DNA from: an uncultured Bacteroidota bacterium | GTDB taxonomy: Bacteria; Bacteroidota; Bacteroidia; Flavobacteriales_D; Sanyastnellaceae | Length of the DNA: 64,000 nucleotides | Direction: 5' to 3' | NCBI GenBank assembly: GCA_903932685.1 | Contig: CAIZGX010000068.1 | Location: 1-64,000 of the forward strand | Part shown: piece after piece, positions 20,534 to 29,219 of the stretch | Layout of the letters: each line of letters starts with the position of its first letter | How positions within the stretch are numbered: the stretch's first letter is position 1 | The notes under the pieces: model-generated | Database searches by the model: none | The model's input: the letters and a program-made list of their open reading frames with translations, nothing else | What the model was told of the DNA's origin: nothing | Position numbers and translations under genes: made by a program

Positions 20534-23155
20534 ATGACGGAAGAAAAATCGACGGTGGTGGAAACACCACTCATGAAACAATTCAACGAGATTAAGGCGC
20601 AATATCCAGATGCGCTTTTGTTGTTTCGTGTCGGTGATTTTTATGAAACGTTCGGATCAGATGCGATTGCCGCTTCACGTATTTTAGGAATTACATTAAC
20701 CAAGCGAAAGAACGGAGCCGCTGCATACATTGAGTTGGCGGGCTTTCCGCACCATTCGTTAGATACTTATTTACCAAAGTTGGTTCGTGCGGGAAACCGC
20801 GTGGCCATTTGCGATCAGCTCGAAGATCCAAAGCTTACCAAGAAAATTGTGAAGCGCGGCGTTACCGAATTGGTAACACCTGCGGTTAGTTATAACGAAA
20901 AAACATACGACAGTTCGAACAACCAATTTTTGGCTGCTGTTGTTATGCGCGATCAGCAAGCTGGAGTTAGTTTTTTAGATATTTCCACGGGTGAATTTTA
21001 TCTTGCGGAAGGAAGTACTTCCCACATTAATAAATTGCTTCAGAGTTTTCGTCCGAATGAAGTTTTGTTTCAAAAACATGAGGACCAACAATTCCGCGAA
21101 GCGTTCGGAGATACGAAGTGGTTTACGTTTCGCGTAGACGAATGGGTGTTTTCATTGGACTACGCGAAAGAAGTTTTGCAAAAGCAATTCGATACGAAAT
21201 CGCTAAAAGGATTTGGTGTTGAAGAATTGAAACTCGGCGTAATTGCTGCAGGAACAGTGTTGCATTATTTGAAAGACACGCAACATCACAAGACGCAGCA
21301 CATTCAAAAAATCTCTCGCATTGAAGAAGATACTTTTGTTTGGTTAGACCGTTTCACCATTCGAAATTTAGAATTGGTACATTCGAATTACGACGAAACC
21401 GCAACGTTGTTCTACACGCTCAATCATACCAGCACGCCCATGGGCGCAAGACTCTTGAGACGTTGGGTGCTTATGCCGCTCAAAGACATTGCGCAAATTG
21501 AAAAGCGTCAGTTTGTGGTTGGAAGTTTTGTTAAGAATGCAGAGCTGTTAGCAGAAACGCGTTTGCACTTGAACACCGTTGGCGACATGGAGCGCTTGGC
21601 TTCGAAGATTGCAACTGGACGTGTAAATCCGCGCGAGCTTCTGCAATTAGCGAAGGGCATGCAAACGGCAGAGCACATTCAAGCGCTAGGTTCGAAGTCA
21701 ACGAGCAAAGAGATACAAGCTTTGTTTAACGTATTGAAACCACTTACCGAATGGTGCAATACAATTTTTGAAAAGATCAACGCTGAAGCCCCCTTAGCGC
21801 TTAACAGAGGTTCTGTCATAGCCGAAGGTGTGAATGCGGATTTGGACGAGTTGCGGAATTTGCAAAAGTCTGGAAAGGACTATTTGCAAATGGTTCAAGA
21901 ACGCGAAAGCGAACGCACTGGAATTCCTTCCCTGAAGATTTCCTTCAACAATGTTTTCGGATATTATTTGGAAGTACGAAACACGCATAAGGATAAGGTT
22001 CCGCCAGAGTGGATTCGCAAACAAACAGTCACACAAGCGGAAAGATACATTACCCCAGAGCTGAAGGAATACGAAGCGAAGATTATGGGTGCTGAAGACA
22101 AGATTTCAATTTTAGAAAATCAGATTTACCAATCGTTGATTGAGGAAACCCTGCCGCATTTGGTGAGTATGCAATTGAATTCGCGCGTACTTGCAGAGAT
22201 AGATGCGTTGGCTTCTTTCGCAACGGTTGCTGTAACGAATAAATACTGTGCACCAGAGTTTACAGAAGATAATAAATTGGAGATCGAACAAGGAAGGCAT
22301 GCCATTATTGAATTGCGCCTTCCTCCGAATGATCCGTATATCGCAAACGACATTACCCTCGACAGAGATACGCAACAGATTATGATGATTACCGGGCCCA
22401 ACATGTCGGGAAAGTCTGCTGTTTTGCGTCAAACCGCACTCATTGTGCTCATGGCGCAGATGGGTTCTTTCGTTCCAGCGAAGCGCGTGAGAATGGGCAT
22501 CGTTGATAAGGTGTTTACGCGTGTGGGCGCGAATGACAACATGAGCGCAGGGGAATCGACCTTCATGGTTGAAATGAACGAGACGGCAAGTATTTTAAAT
22601 AATTTAAGTGATCGAAGTTTAATTTTATTAGATGAAATCGGAAGAGGAACTTCCACGTACGATGGCGTTTCTATTGCTTGGGCTATTGCTGAATATCTGC
22701 ATGAACATGCGCAGTTCAGAGCAAAGACACTTTTCGCAACGCACTACCACGAGTTGAATGATATGACGAATTTATTTCCACGTATTAAAAACTTTAATGT
22801 GTCGGTTTCTGAGGCAAAAGGAAAAATTGTTTTTAGAAGGAAGTTGCAAGAAGGTGGAAGCAATCACAGCTTTGGAATTCACGTTGCGCAGTTGGCGGGA
22901 ATGCCGAAAACGGTTGTGAATCGGGCGAACGAAATGCTTCATGAACTGGAAACGAAAAGAGGTGAAGCCCCTGCGGGGAAAGGGAAAGCGAACGTAGTTC
23001 AAGGAGAGGAGAAAATGCAATTAAGCTTTTTCCAACTCGATGATCCGACGTTGGTTCAGATAAAAAAAGAAGTAGAAAAAATTGATATCAATACGCTTAC
23101 CCCGGTTGAAGCTTTGTTCAAGTTGAACGAGATCAAGAAGATAGTGGGAAGCTAA
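20534..23155 (+). CDS. mutS: DNA mismatch repair protein MutS
   Basis: FRVGDFYETFGSDA; TGPNMSGKSAVLRQ; DEIGRGTSTYDG. Confidence 0.96.
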   Translation: MTEEKSTVVETPLMKQFNEIKAQYPDALLLFRVGDFYETFGSDAIAASRILGITLTKRKNGAAAYIELAGFPHHSLDTYLPKLVRAGNRVAICDQLEDPKLTKKIVKRGVTELVTPAVSYNEKTYDSSNNQFLAAVVMRDQQAGVSFLDISTGEFYLAEGSTSHINKLLQSFRPNEVLFQKHEDQQFREAFGDTKWFTFRVDEWVFSLDYAKEVLQKQFDTKSLKGFGVEELKLGVIAAGTVLHYLKDTQHHKTQHIQKISRIEEDTFVWLDRFTIRNLELVHSNYDETATLFYTLNHTSTPMGARLLRRWVLMPLKDIAQIEKRQFVVGSFVKNAELLAETRLHLNTVGDMERLASKIATGRVNPRELLQLAKGMQTAEHIQALGSKSTSKEIQALFNVLKPLTEWCNTIFEKINAEAPLALNRGSVIAEGVNADLDELRNLQKSGKDYLQMVQERESERTGIPSLKISFNNVFGYYLEVRNTHKDKVPPEWIRKQTVTQAERYITPELKEYEAKIMGAEDKISILENQIYQSLIEETLPHLVSMQLNSRVLAEIDALASFATVAVTNKYCAPEFTEDNKLEIEQGRHAIIELRLPPNDPYIANDITLDRDTQQIMMITGPNMSGKSAVLRQTALIVLMAQMGSFVPAKRVRMGIVDKVFTRVGANDNMSAGESTFMVEMNETASILNNLSDRSLILLDEIGRGTSTYDGVSIAWAIAEYLHEHAQFRAKTLFATHYHELNDMTNLFPRIKNFNVSVSEAKGKIVFRRKLQEGGSNHSFGIHVAQLAGMPKTVVNRANEMLHELETKRGEAPAGKGKANVVQGEEKMQLSFFQLDDPTLVQIKKEVEKIDINTLTPVEALFKLNEIKKIVGS

Positions 23156-23186
23156 TTTGTATATTTGAGAATATAAAATAGAAAAC

Positions 23187-24497
23187 ATGGGATGTTCGAG
23201 TTGTGGAAGTAATGATGGTAGCGTTCCTAACGGCTGTAAAAGCAATGGTAATTGCGGAACCTGCAGCACTGGGAAGAAGGAAGTTTTCGATTGGCTGTCA
23301 GGAGTTCCATTGGCAGATGGCTTGAAGCCGTTTGACGTGGTTGAAGCGCGTTTTAAAAATGGCCGCAAAGCCTTTTTTAGAAAAGGAAATTTAGAATTGT
23401 TTCAAGGTGATGTAATAGCGGTTGAGGCTTCTACTGGATACGATGTGGGAATTGTTTCTTTGGCAGGTGAGTTGGTTCGCGTTCAAATGAATCGCAGAGA
23501 TGTCAAAGACAACTATGAATTGAAACGCGTTCTTCGAAAAGCAGTACAATCTGATTTCGATATTTGGCAAGCTGCCCGTCAGTTGGAAACAGGCACTATG
23601 ACTCGATCACGTGAAATTTCGCGCGAGCTGGGTCTTCAAATGAAAATTAGCGACGTGGAATATCAAGGCGATAAAACCCGCGCGATATTTTACTACACGG
23701 CCGATGACCGTGTAGATTTCCGTGAACTCATTCGCAAGTATGCTGAAGAGTTCAAGGTGCGCATTGAAATGCGCCAGATTGGACTTCGCCTTGAAGCGGG
23801 TCGTTTAGGCGGAATTGGATCATGCGGAAGAGAGCTTTGCTGCTCGACTTGGTTAACCGATTTCAGATCGGTATCTACCGGTGCAGCACGCTATCAGCAG
23901 CTTTCATTGAATCCAGGCAAATTAGCAGGGCAATGTGGAAAGCTGAAGTGTTGTTTGAATTACGAGTTGGATCAATATGTTGAAGCTGTTCGTATGCTTC
24001 CTCCAACACACGTGAAATTGAAACTTCCGAAAGGAATTGCAACGCATTTCAAAACAGATATTTTTAAGCAAGTAATTTATTACACCATTGAAGGACAGCA
24101 CGGCGACGGGCCATTCGCGCTTTCTGCAGATGTGGTGAAAGACATTATCGAAAAGAATAAACGCGGTGAAGTCATAGGTGAAGTTCAGACGTTTATTGAA
24201 GAAAAAGAAGTTGTTGAAAGTGTTGAATTTGCAGAGGTAGTTGGACAAGATAGCCTAACGCGTTTCGACAATAAGAAGCGTAAGCCCAACAACAATAACC
24301 GCAATCGCAACAACAAGCCTGGAGGAAATTCCAACAGACCGGCACCGGCTGCTGGAAATGCGAAGCCTGGAAATGCTGCTCCCCAAAGCGCGGCAGCACC
24401 AAAGCCGAAAGAAGGCAATCGCCCTCCTGGAAATGGAAACAGACCCAACCGCTTCAAAGGCAAACCAAACAACCCGAATCAAGGCCCAAAAGAATGA
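23187..24497 (+). CDS. ricT: PSP1/RicT-family regulatory protein with C-terminal Asn/Pro/Gly/Arg-rich tail
   Basis: CGRELCCSTWLTDF and CGKLKCCLNYE PSP1/RicT motifs; Cys-rich N-terminus; low-complexity tail. Confidence 0.85.
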   Translation: MGCSSCGSNDGSVPNGCKSNGNCGTCSTGKKEVFDWLSGVPLADGLKPFDVVEARFKNGRKAFFRKGNLELFQGDVIAVEASTGYDVGIVSLAGELVRVQMNRRDVKDNYELKRVLRKAVQSDFDIWQAARQLETGTMTRSREISRELGLQMKISDVEYQGDKTRAIFYYTADDRVDFRELIRKYAEEFKVRIEMRQIGLRLEAGRLGGIGSCGRELCCSTWLTDFRSVSTGAARYQQLSLNPGKLAGQCGKLKCCLNYELDQYVEAVRMLPPTHVKLKLPKGIATHFKTDIFKQVIYYTIEGQHGDGPFALSADVVKDIIEKNKRGEVIGEVQTFIEEKEVVESVEFAEVVGQDSLTRFDNKKRKPNNNNRNRNNKPGGNSNRPAPAAGNAKPGNAAPQSAAAPKPKEGNRPPGNGNRPNRFKGKPNNPNQGPKE

Positions 24498-24958
24498 TGA
24501 GAATAGTTTTCTTTTTAAGTCTAACGCTCCTTCTCAGTTCATGCAGCGATGATTTTGTATATGAAAATAACATGCCTATTGAAGGCGGAGTTTGGGACAG
24601 TAAAAAAGTAGCGAATTTTGAATTCGATATTCAGGACACGGTAAGTTTACACGACTTTTTCATCGATGTTCGCAACGGGGAACAATACGAATTCAGCAAT
24701 CTGTTTGTATTTATTGAAATGGAATTTCCAAATGGAAAATTGTCGGTCGACACCTTGGAATGTCCAATGGCAGATGCTCAAGGAAATTGGTATGGAAAAT
24801 CTGGACTTGGCGATTTATACGACAATCGAATCATTTACAAATCACGCAAGCAGTTTCCGCTTTCTGGACACTACAAAGTGTCTATTCATCAAGCCATGCG
24901 CGTGAATCCTGTTGAAGGAATTTACGATGTAGGTTTTCGTTTAGCGAAATCGAAATAA
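24494..24958 (+). CDS. gldH: gliding motility lipoprotein GldH
   Basis: lipobox LLSSC; GldH-like QYEFSNLFVFIEMEFPNG...DTLECPMADAQGNWYGKSGLGD; located directly after ricT. Confidence 0.85.
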   Translation: MMRIVFFLSLTLLLSSCSDDFVYENNMPIEGGVWDSKKVANFEFDIQDTVSLHDFFIDVRNGEQYEFSNLFVFIEMEFPNGKLSVDTLECPMADAQGNWYGKSGLGDLYDNRIIYKSRKQFPLSGHYKVSIHQAMRVNPVEGIYDVGFRLAKSK

Positions 24959-24992
24959 CCGATTAAGATTGTTCCACAAAGATGACGAGGTC

Positions 24993-25055
24993 AAGATTGC
25001 TTCGCAAAAAGTCTTTATGAAATAATCTTTCGAAGAATCTTTGCAAAGCAATCTT
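24993..25055. repeat. imperfect palindromic intergenic element A between gldH and the convergent glycosyltransferase gene
   Basis: AAGATTGCTTCGCAAA (24993-25008) / TTTGCAAAGCAATCTT (25040-25055): 16-bp inverted repeat with one mismatch. Confidence 0.8.
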
Positions 25056-25079
25056 GCTTCAGCATCTAATAATCTCCGA

Positions 25080-25817
25080 TTATTTTGTGGCTTTGCGGCT
25101 CCAAATATTATATTTCGCAATGCACCAAAATGCGCGAACGCCGTCTTTCCAGCCAATCTTTTTACCCTCTTCATACGTGCGACCGTAATATGAAATTCCA
25201 ACTTCATAAATTCGAATGTTTGGAATTCTTGAAAGCTTCGCAGTGATTTCTGGCTCGAAACCGAAACGCTTTTCACACAACAATAAATTCTGAGCAATGT
25301 CTGCACGGATTAACTTGTAGCAAGTTTCCATGTCAGTAAGATTCAGATTGGTAAAGGCGTTGCTTGCAAACGTGAGTAATTTATTTCCGATGCTGTGCCA
25401 GAAGAATAGAATGCGATGAGGGTTTCCACCCATGAAGCGAGAGCCGTAGACAACGTCTGCACCGTCTTTAAATACAGGCTTCAACAAGTCGTTGTATTCA
25501 TCAGGATCGTATTCCAAATCGGCATCTTGAACTAAAACGTAATCGCCTGTTGCAATCTCAATAGCCTTGTGTAAAGCCGCGCCCTTTCCTTGATTGAAGG
25601 GTTGCGAGTAAAAGTTGAACGTACGCTCAGGATGTGCCGCAATGTATGATTCAATGGCCTCAACAGTGTTGTCTGTAGAAGCATCGTTCACAATCACAAT
25701 TTCCATTTCAATGTTGTTGATCAACTTAACATCCGCAATTCGATCGAGAATTAAGTGAATAGTTCTTCCTTCGTTGTAGGCAGGAATAAGTATAGAAAGT
25801 TTTTTAAACTCGTGCAT
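25080..25817 (-). CDS. family 2 glycosyltransferase (dolichyl-phosphate sugar synthase-like)
   Basis: [14 protein letters not shown]...[10 protein letters not shown]...[12 protein letters not shown]. Confidence 0.9.
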   Translation of the reverse strand: MHEFKKLSILIPAYNEGRTIHLILDRIADVKLINNIEMEIVIVNDASTDNTVEAIESYIAAHPERTFNFYSQPFNQGKGAALHKAIEIATGDYVLVQDADLEYDPDEYNDLLKPVFKDGADVVYGSRFMGGNPHRILFFWHSIGNKLLTFASNAFTNLNLTDMETCYKLIRADIAQNLLLCEKRFGFEPEITAKLSRIPNIRIYEVGISYYGRTYEEGKKIGWKDGVRAFWCIAKYNIWSRKATK

Positions 25818-25820
25818 GAA

Positions 25821-26111
25821 TTATTGTTTAATGACTTTAGGAACACGGAAGTAATACATGTCTTTAGACGGGGCGTTTTTGAGTGCTTCGGCTTGTGAAA
25901 TGGGCGCCTCTACAACATCTTCTCGCAAGACATTTGTTTCTTCGGTCATAAACACGAGAGGCTCAACATTAGCAGTGTCTAGCTCTTTGAGCTTGTCTAC
26001 AAATGCAATCATTTCGTTCAAACCGTCTACCATTTCTGTTTCTTCGTTTGTAGAAAAAGAGAGCTTGCTTAATTCAGCTAGGCGACGAACGGTGGCAACA
26101 TCAACTTTCAT
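25821..26111 (-). CDS. gatC: Asp-tRNA(Asn)/Glu-tRNA(Gln) amidotransferase subunit C
   Basis: VRRLAELSKLSF...LNEMIAFVDKLKELDTANVEPL; 96 aa. Confidence 0.93.
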   Translation of the reverse strand: MKVDVATVRRLAELSKLSFSTNEETEMVDGLNEMIAFVDKLKELDTANVEPLVFMTEETNVLREDVVEAPISQAEALKNAPSKDMYYFRVPKVIKQ

Positions 26112-26847
26112 GTGTTTTATTCAATTCGCGTTGAATGGTTTCAAACGCTTGCGTGCGCAAAGGTAATAAATCAGTTGCAGTTAACCCTGCGGTAGCAATG
26201 GGGGCATGCACGGTAACTCTTATTTTCTGAGGAAGAGAGTATTGAAAAAATTTCGCAGGGTCTAAAAGAACTTTATAGTTTGAGTGCCAAGTGACAGGAA
26301 CAACGGGCTTTTGCTGCTCTATGGCAACCTTGAATGCGCCATTCTTGAAGGGCATTAATTTCGGAGCATCGTCCGGAATGGTGCCTTCCGGATAAATAGC
26401 CACGCTCATGTCGTTACGCAAACTTTTCGCAACACGGTCCAAAGCAACTAAGGCTGCTTTGTTTTGTCCTCTGCGAATGGGAATGTCTTGCTTTCGAAAA
26501 AACAAAGAGAACAAGGGCCAACTTAATAACTCACCTTTTCCAACAAATAGAAAATCTCTACCGATGGCCTCGTACATAAATACCGTGTCGAGGTAACTGC
26601 TGTGATTAGAAGCTATAATGAAAGAGCCTTCAGGTAAAGGTGCTTCAAAGTTTATCTCAATAGGACAAAAAATACATTTGCGAATAAGCTTGCCCCAAAA
26701 GCGTTTCAAGACGAATGCTTTTAGATGACGCTCTCTTTTTTTATACACCCAAACGAAAGGCACGTATAGAAAAATAAGGGTAATCCAAAACACTAAACCA
26801 ATCCACAGTTTGTAAATGAAATATATAGGCCCTAGAATGTAGTGCAA
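26101..26847 (-). CDS. 1-acyl-sn-glycerol-3-phosphate acyltransferase (PlsC family), apparent TTG start
   Basis: NHSSYLDT (HX4D), YPEGTIPDDAP; start codon read as TTG. Confidence 0.88.
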   Translation of the reverse strand: MHYILGPIYFIYKLWIGLVFWITLIFLYVPFVWVYKKRERHLKAFVLKRFWGKLIRKCIFCPIEINFEAPLPEGSFIIASNHSSYLDTVFMYEAIGRDFLFVGKGELLSWPLFSLFFRKQDIPIRRGQNKAALVALDRVAKSLRNDMSVAIYPEGTIPDDAPKLMPFKNGAFKVAIEQQKPVVPVTWHSNYKVLLDPAKFFQYSLPQKIRVTVHAPIATAGLTATDLLPLRTQAFETIQRELNKTHES

Positions 26848-26886
26848 GGTTCGGTTGGTTTAGAATTGAAAGATACGAACGAAAAG

Positions 26887-27864
26887 CTATACCGAATAAC
26901 CTAAATTCTTTCTAACTCGATCAAGAGTATGAGCGGCAGTAATGCGCGCTTTTTCTCCGCCTTGTTTTAAAATGTTTTCAAGTGAAGTGAAGTCAGAAAT
27001 GTATTCGAAATAGCTTTTTCTTTCCGTTTCGAAACGAGTAAGAATAGCTTCTAACAATTCTTTTTTAGCGTGTCCCCATCCAAAGTTTCCTGCTAAAAGT
27101 TTCTCTCGTAAAACCGTTGCTTCTGCGCTACCAGCAATGAGTTCATACAATGCAGTAATGCTATTTGCGTTTGGATCTTTTGGATCTTCAAGTTTCGTGG
27201 CGTCGGTAACAATGTTCTTATTTATAACGTCTTTTAATTCTTTTTCCGGAAGAAAAATGTTGATGTAATTGCCGTAGCTCTTACTCATTTTTTGTCCGTC
27301 TGTTCCTGGAACATACATGGTTGCTTCGTTCACTTTTGAATCGGGCAATACAAATGTTTCTCCCATTTGATGATTGAAAGCAGAGGCAATGTCGCGAGTA
27401 ATTTCTAAATGTTGAAGTTGGTCTTTCCCAACAGGAACAACGTTTGCGTCGTACAACAAAATATCTGCAGCCATTAAAACCGGATACGTAAACAATCCTG
27501 CGTTTACTTCTTTCAAACGATCTTGACGATCTTTAAAACTGTGCGCATTCGCTAACATAGGGAACGGCGTGAAGCAGTTTAAGTACCAAGCAAGTTCTGT
27601 TACCTCTGGCACATCGCTTTGACGATAGAACACATTTTTATCTGTGTTGAAACCGCACGCCAACCAAGTTGCGGCAACACTGTAGGTGTTGTTTCGGATC
27701 TCTTCCGCGTTCTTAATTTGAGTAAGTGTGTGGAAGTTGGCAATGAATAAATACGCTTCGTTGGAAGGGTGATTACTCATTTCAATTGCCGGAGCAATAG
27801 CGCCTAACACATTCCCTAAATGCGGTGTTCCTGTGCTTTGAATGCCTGTTAATACGCGTGCCAT
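26887..27864 (-). CDS. trpS: tryptophanyl-tRNA synthetase
   Basis: GIQSTGTPHLGNVLGA; KMSKSYGNYI. Confidence 0.95.
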   Translation of the reverse strand: MARVLTGIQSTGTPHLGNVLGAIAPAIEMSNHPSNEAYLFIANFHTLTQIKNAEEIRNNTYSVAATWLACGFNTDKNVFYRQSDVPEVTELAWYLNCFTPFPMLANAHSFKDRQDRLKEVNAGLFTYPVLMAADILLYDANVVPVGKDQLQHLEITRDIASAFNHQMGETFVLPDSKVNEATMYVPGTDGQKMSKSYGNYINIFLPEKELKDVINKNIVTDATKLEDPKDPNANSITALYELIAGSAEATVLREKLLAGNFGWGHAKKELLEAILTRFETERKSYFEYISDFTSLENILKQGGEKARITAAHTLDRVRKNLGYSV

Positions 27865-27895
27865 AGTTGATAATATTCACTGCAAAGAAACGGCT

Positions 27896-29215
27896 TTATT
27901 TGCTTCGTTCTTTATCGTATTTGTTCTTGTACAACAAGTACATTTCGGTTTGCATGTTGCTTAACGCAATGTTTCTTCCGTCGATGTATGCAAGACGCAA
28001 TTGGTTAGTGGTCATATTCAACGCGTCGCCGTACGAAACAAAAAGCGTAGCGCTTTTTCCCACTTCAAGACTTCCGTATTTTTTATCGACTCCTAAGATT
28101 TGCGCCGCATTTAACGTTAAAGCCTTCACAGCCTCTTCGTATGGAAGTCCATGTGCAACGGCCGTTCCCGCCATGAACGGCAGGTTACGTGTACCCATGC
28201 GCTCCATGTCTCCTTCGTTTTGAAAGGCGAAGAGAATTCCAGCGTCGTGTAATTTTTTCGCTAAAGCGAAAGAAGCGTGCGGATCATCTTCGTCGAGCGA
28301 AGCCAGGTCGTGAACACGACGAAGGAGAACAGAAACATTTTCTTCTTTCAGAATGGAAGCAGCAAGCGGTGCGTCGTATCCGCCAACAAGCACCATTTTC
28401 ACAATGCCCAGGTCGCGTTTGAATTGAATGGCTTCGTGAATGGACTTCAGTTCATCTGCGTGGACATACAATGTTTTTGAACCGTCGAAAAGTCCTTTCA
28501 TCGCTTCGAAGCGAAGCTCAGTCAAATCTCCCTTTGGCGCTTTGGCGTAGGCTTTTGCATCGCTGAAGAACAGCTCTATTTCTCGTTTTTGTTGATCGTA
28601 GCTTTTCACTTTAGAAACGAGGATTCTTCCTTTGTCGTAGTGTCTGTGAATGACTTGCGGCCAGTTGAGGTGGAGGCCATCGTCTGCGCGAACAACAGCG
28701 TCTTCCCAGTTCCAAGCGTCGAATTGCATAATTGAAGAAGAGCCTGAAATTATTCCACCTCGTGGTGTTACTTGTCCAAGTAACACACCGTTCGAACGAA
28801 CGGTGGGAATAATTTCTGAGTCTGCGTTGTACGCAATAACCGAACGAACGCTCGGTTTGAATGTGCCAACCTCATACAAATCGTTCTGCGCACGAATCGC
28901 ATCTATTTCAACCAATCCCAACGAAGAGTTCGGTGCAATAAATCCTGGATAAACATGCTGACCTTCGATAGGAATAACCTTGTCGAATTTGGTTACATCT
29001 ATGCGAGAAACAGTGGCATCTGCAACAAGTGTAAGTACGCCGTTTTCAAAAGCAATGTAGGCGTTCTCAATGACTTTTCCATTACCCAAATGCGCGTGAC
29101 AATTCGTTAGTAGTATTGAATTGCTCTGCGCTGGCGCAGGGGTTGGACGGTGTTGCGCTTGAGCAGTAAGGCTGGCAATTAGCGCAAGGGATAAAAATAT
29201 TTTTCTGATGATCAT
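27896..29215 (-). CDS. secreted amidohydrolase-fold protein, HxH metal motif not conserved
   Basis: signal peptide; amidohydrolase-type ends (YPGFIAPNSSLG; EEAVKALTLNAAQILGVDKKYGSLEVGKSATLFV). Confidence 0.8.
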   Translation of the reverse strand: MIIRKIFLSLALIASLTAQAQHRPTPAPAQSNSILLTNCHAHLGNGKVIENAYIAFENGVLTLVADATVSRIDVTKFDKVIPIEGQHVYPGFIAPNSSLGLVEIDAIRAQNDLYEVGTFKPSVRSVIAYNADSEIIPTVRSNGVLLGQVTPRGGIISGSSSIMQFDAWNWEDAVVRADDGLHLNWPQVIHRHYDKGRILVSKVKSYDQQKREIELFFSDAKAYAKAPKGDLTELRFEAMKGLFDGSKTLYVHADELKSIHEAIQFKRDLGIVKMVLVGGYDAPLAASILKEENVSVLLRRVHDLASLDEDDPHASFALAKKLHDAGILFAFQNEGDMERMGTRNLPFMAGTAVAHGLPYEEAVKALTLNAAQILGVDKKYGSLEVGKSATLFVSYGDALNMTTNQLRLAYIDGRNIALSNMQTEMYLLYKNKYDKERSK

Positions 29216-29219
29216 GTTC

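Noticed and set aside
24185-24472. Low-complexity Leu/Gly-rich antisense ORFs opposite the ricT tail
   Set aside because: Explained as complement of the Asn/Pro-rich low-complexity tail
24941-25306. 121-aa minus ORF covering the gldH/glycosyltransferase junction
   Set aside because: Overlaps the C-terminal part of the glycosyltransferase in another frame and reads through palindromic element A; no family resemblance
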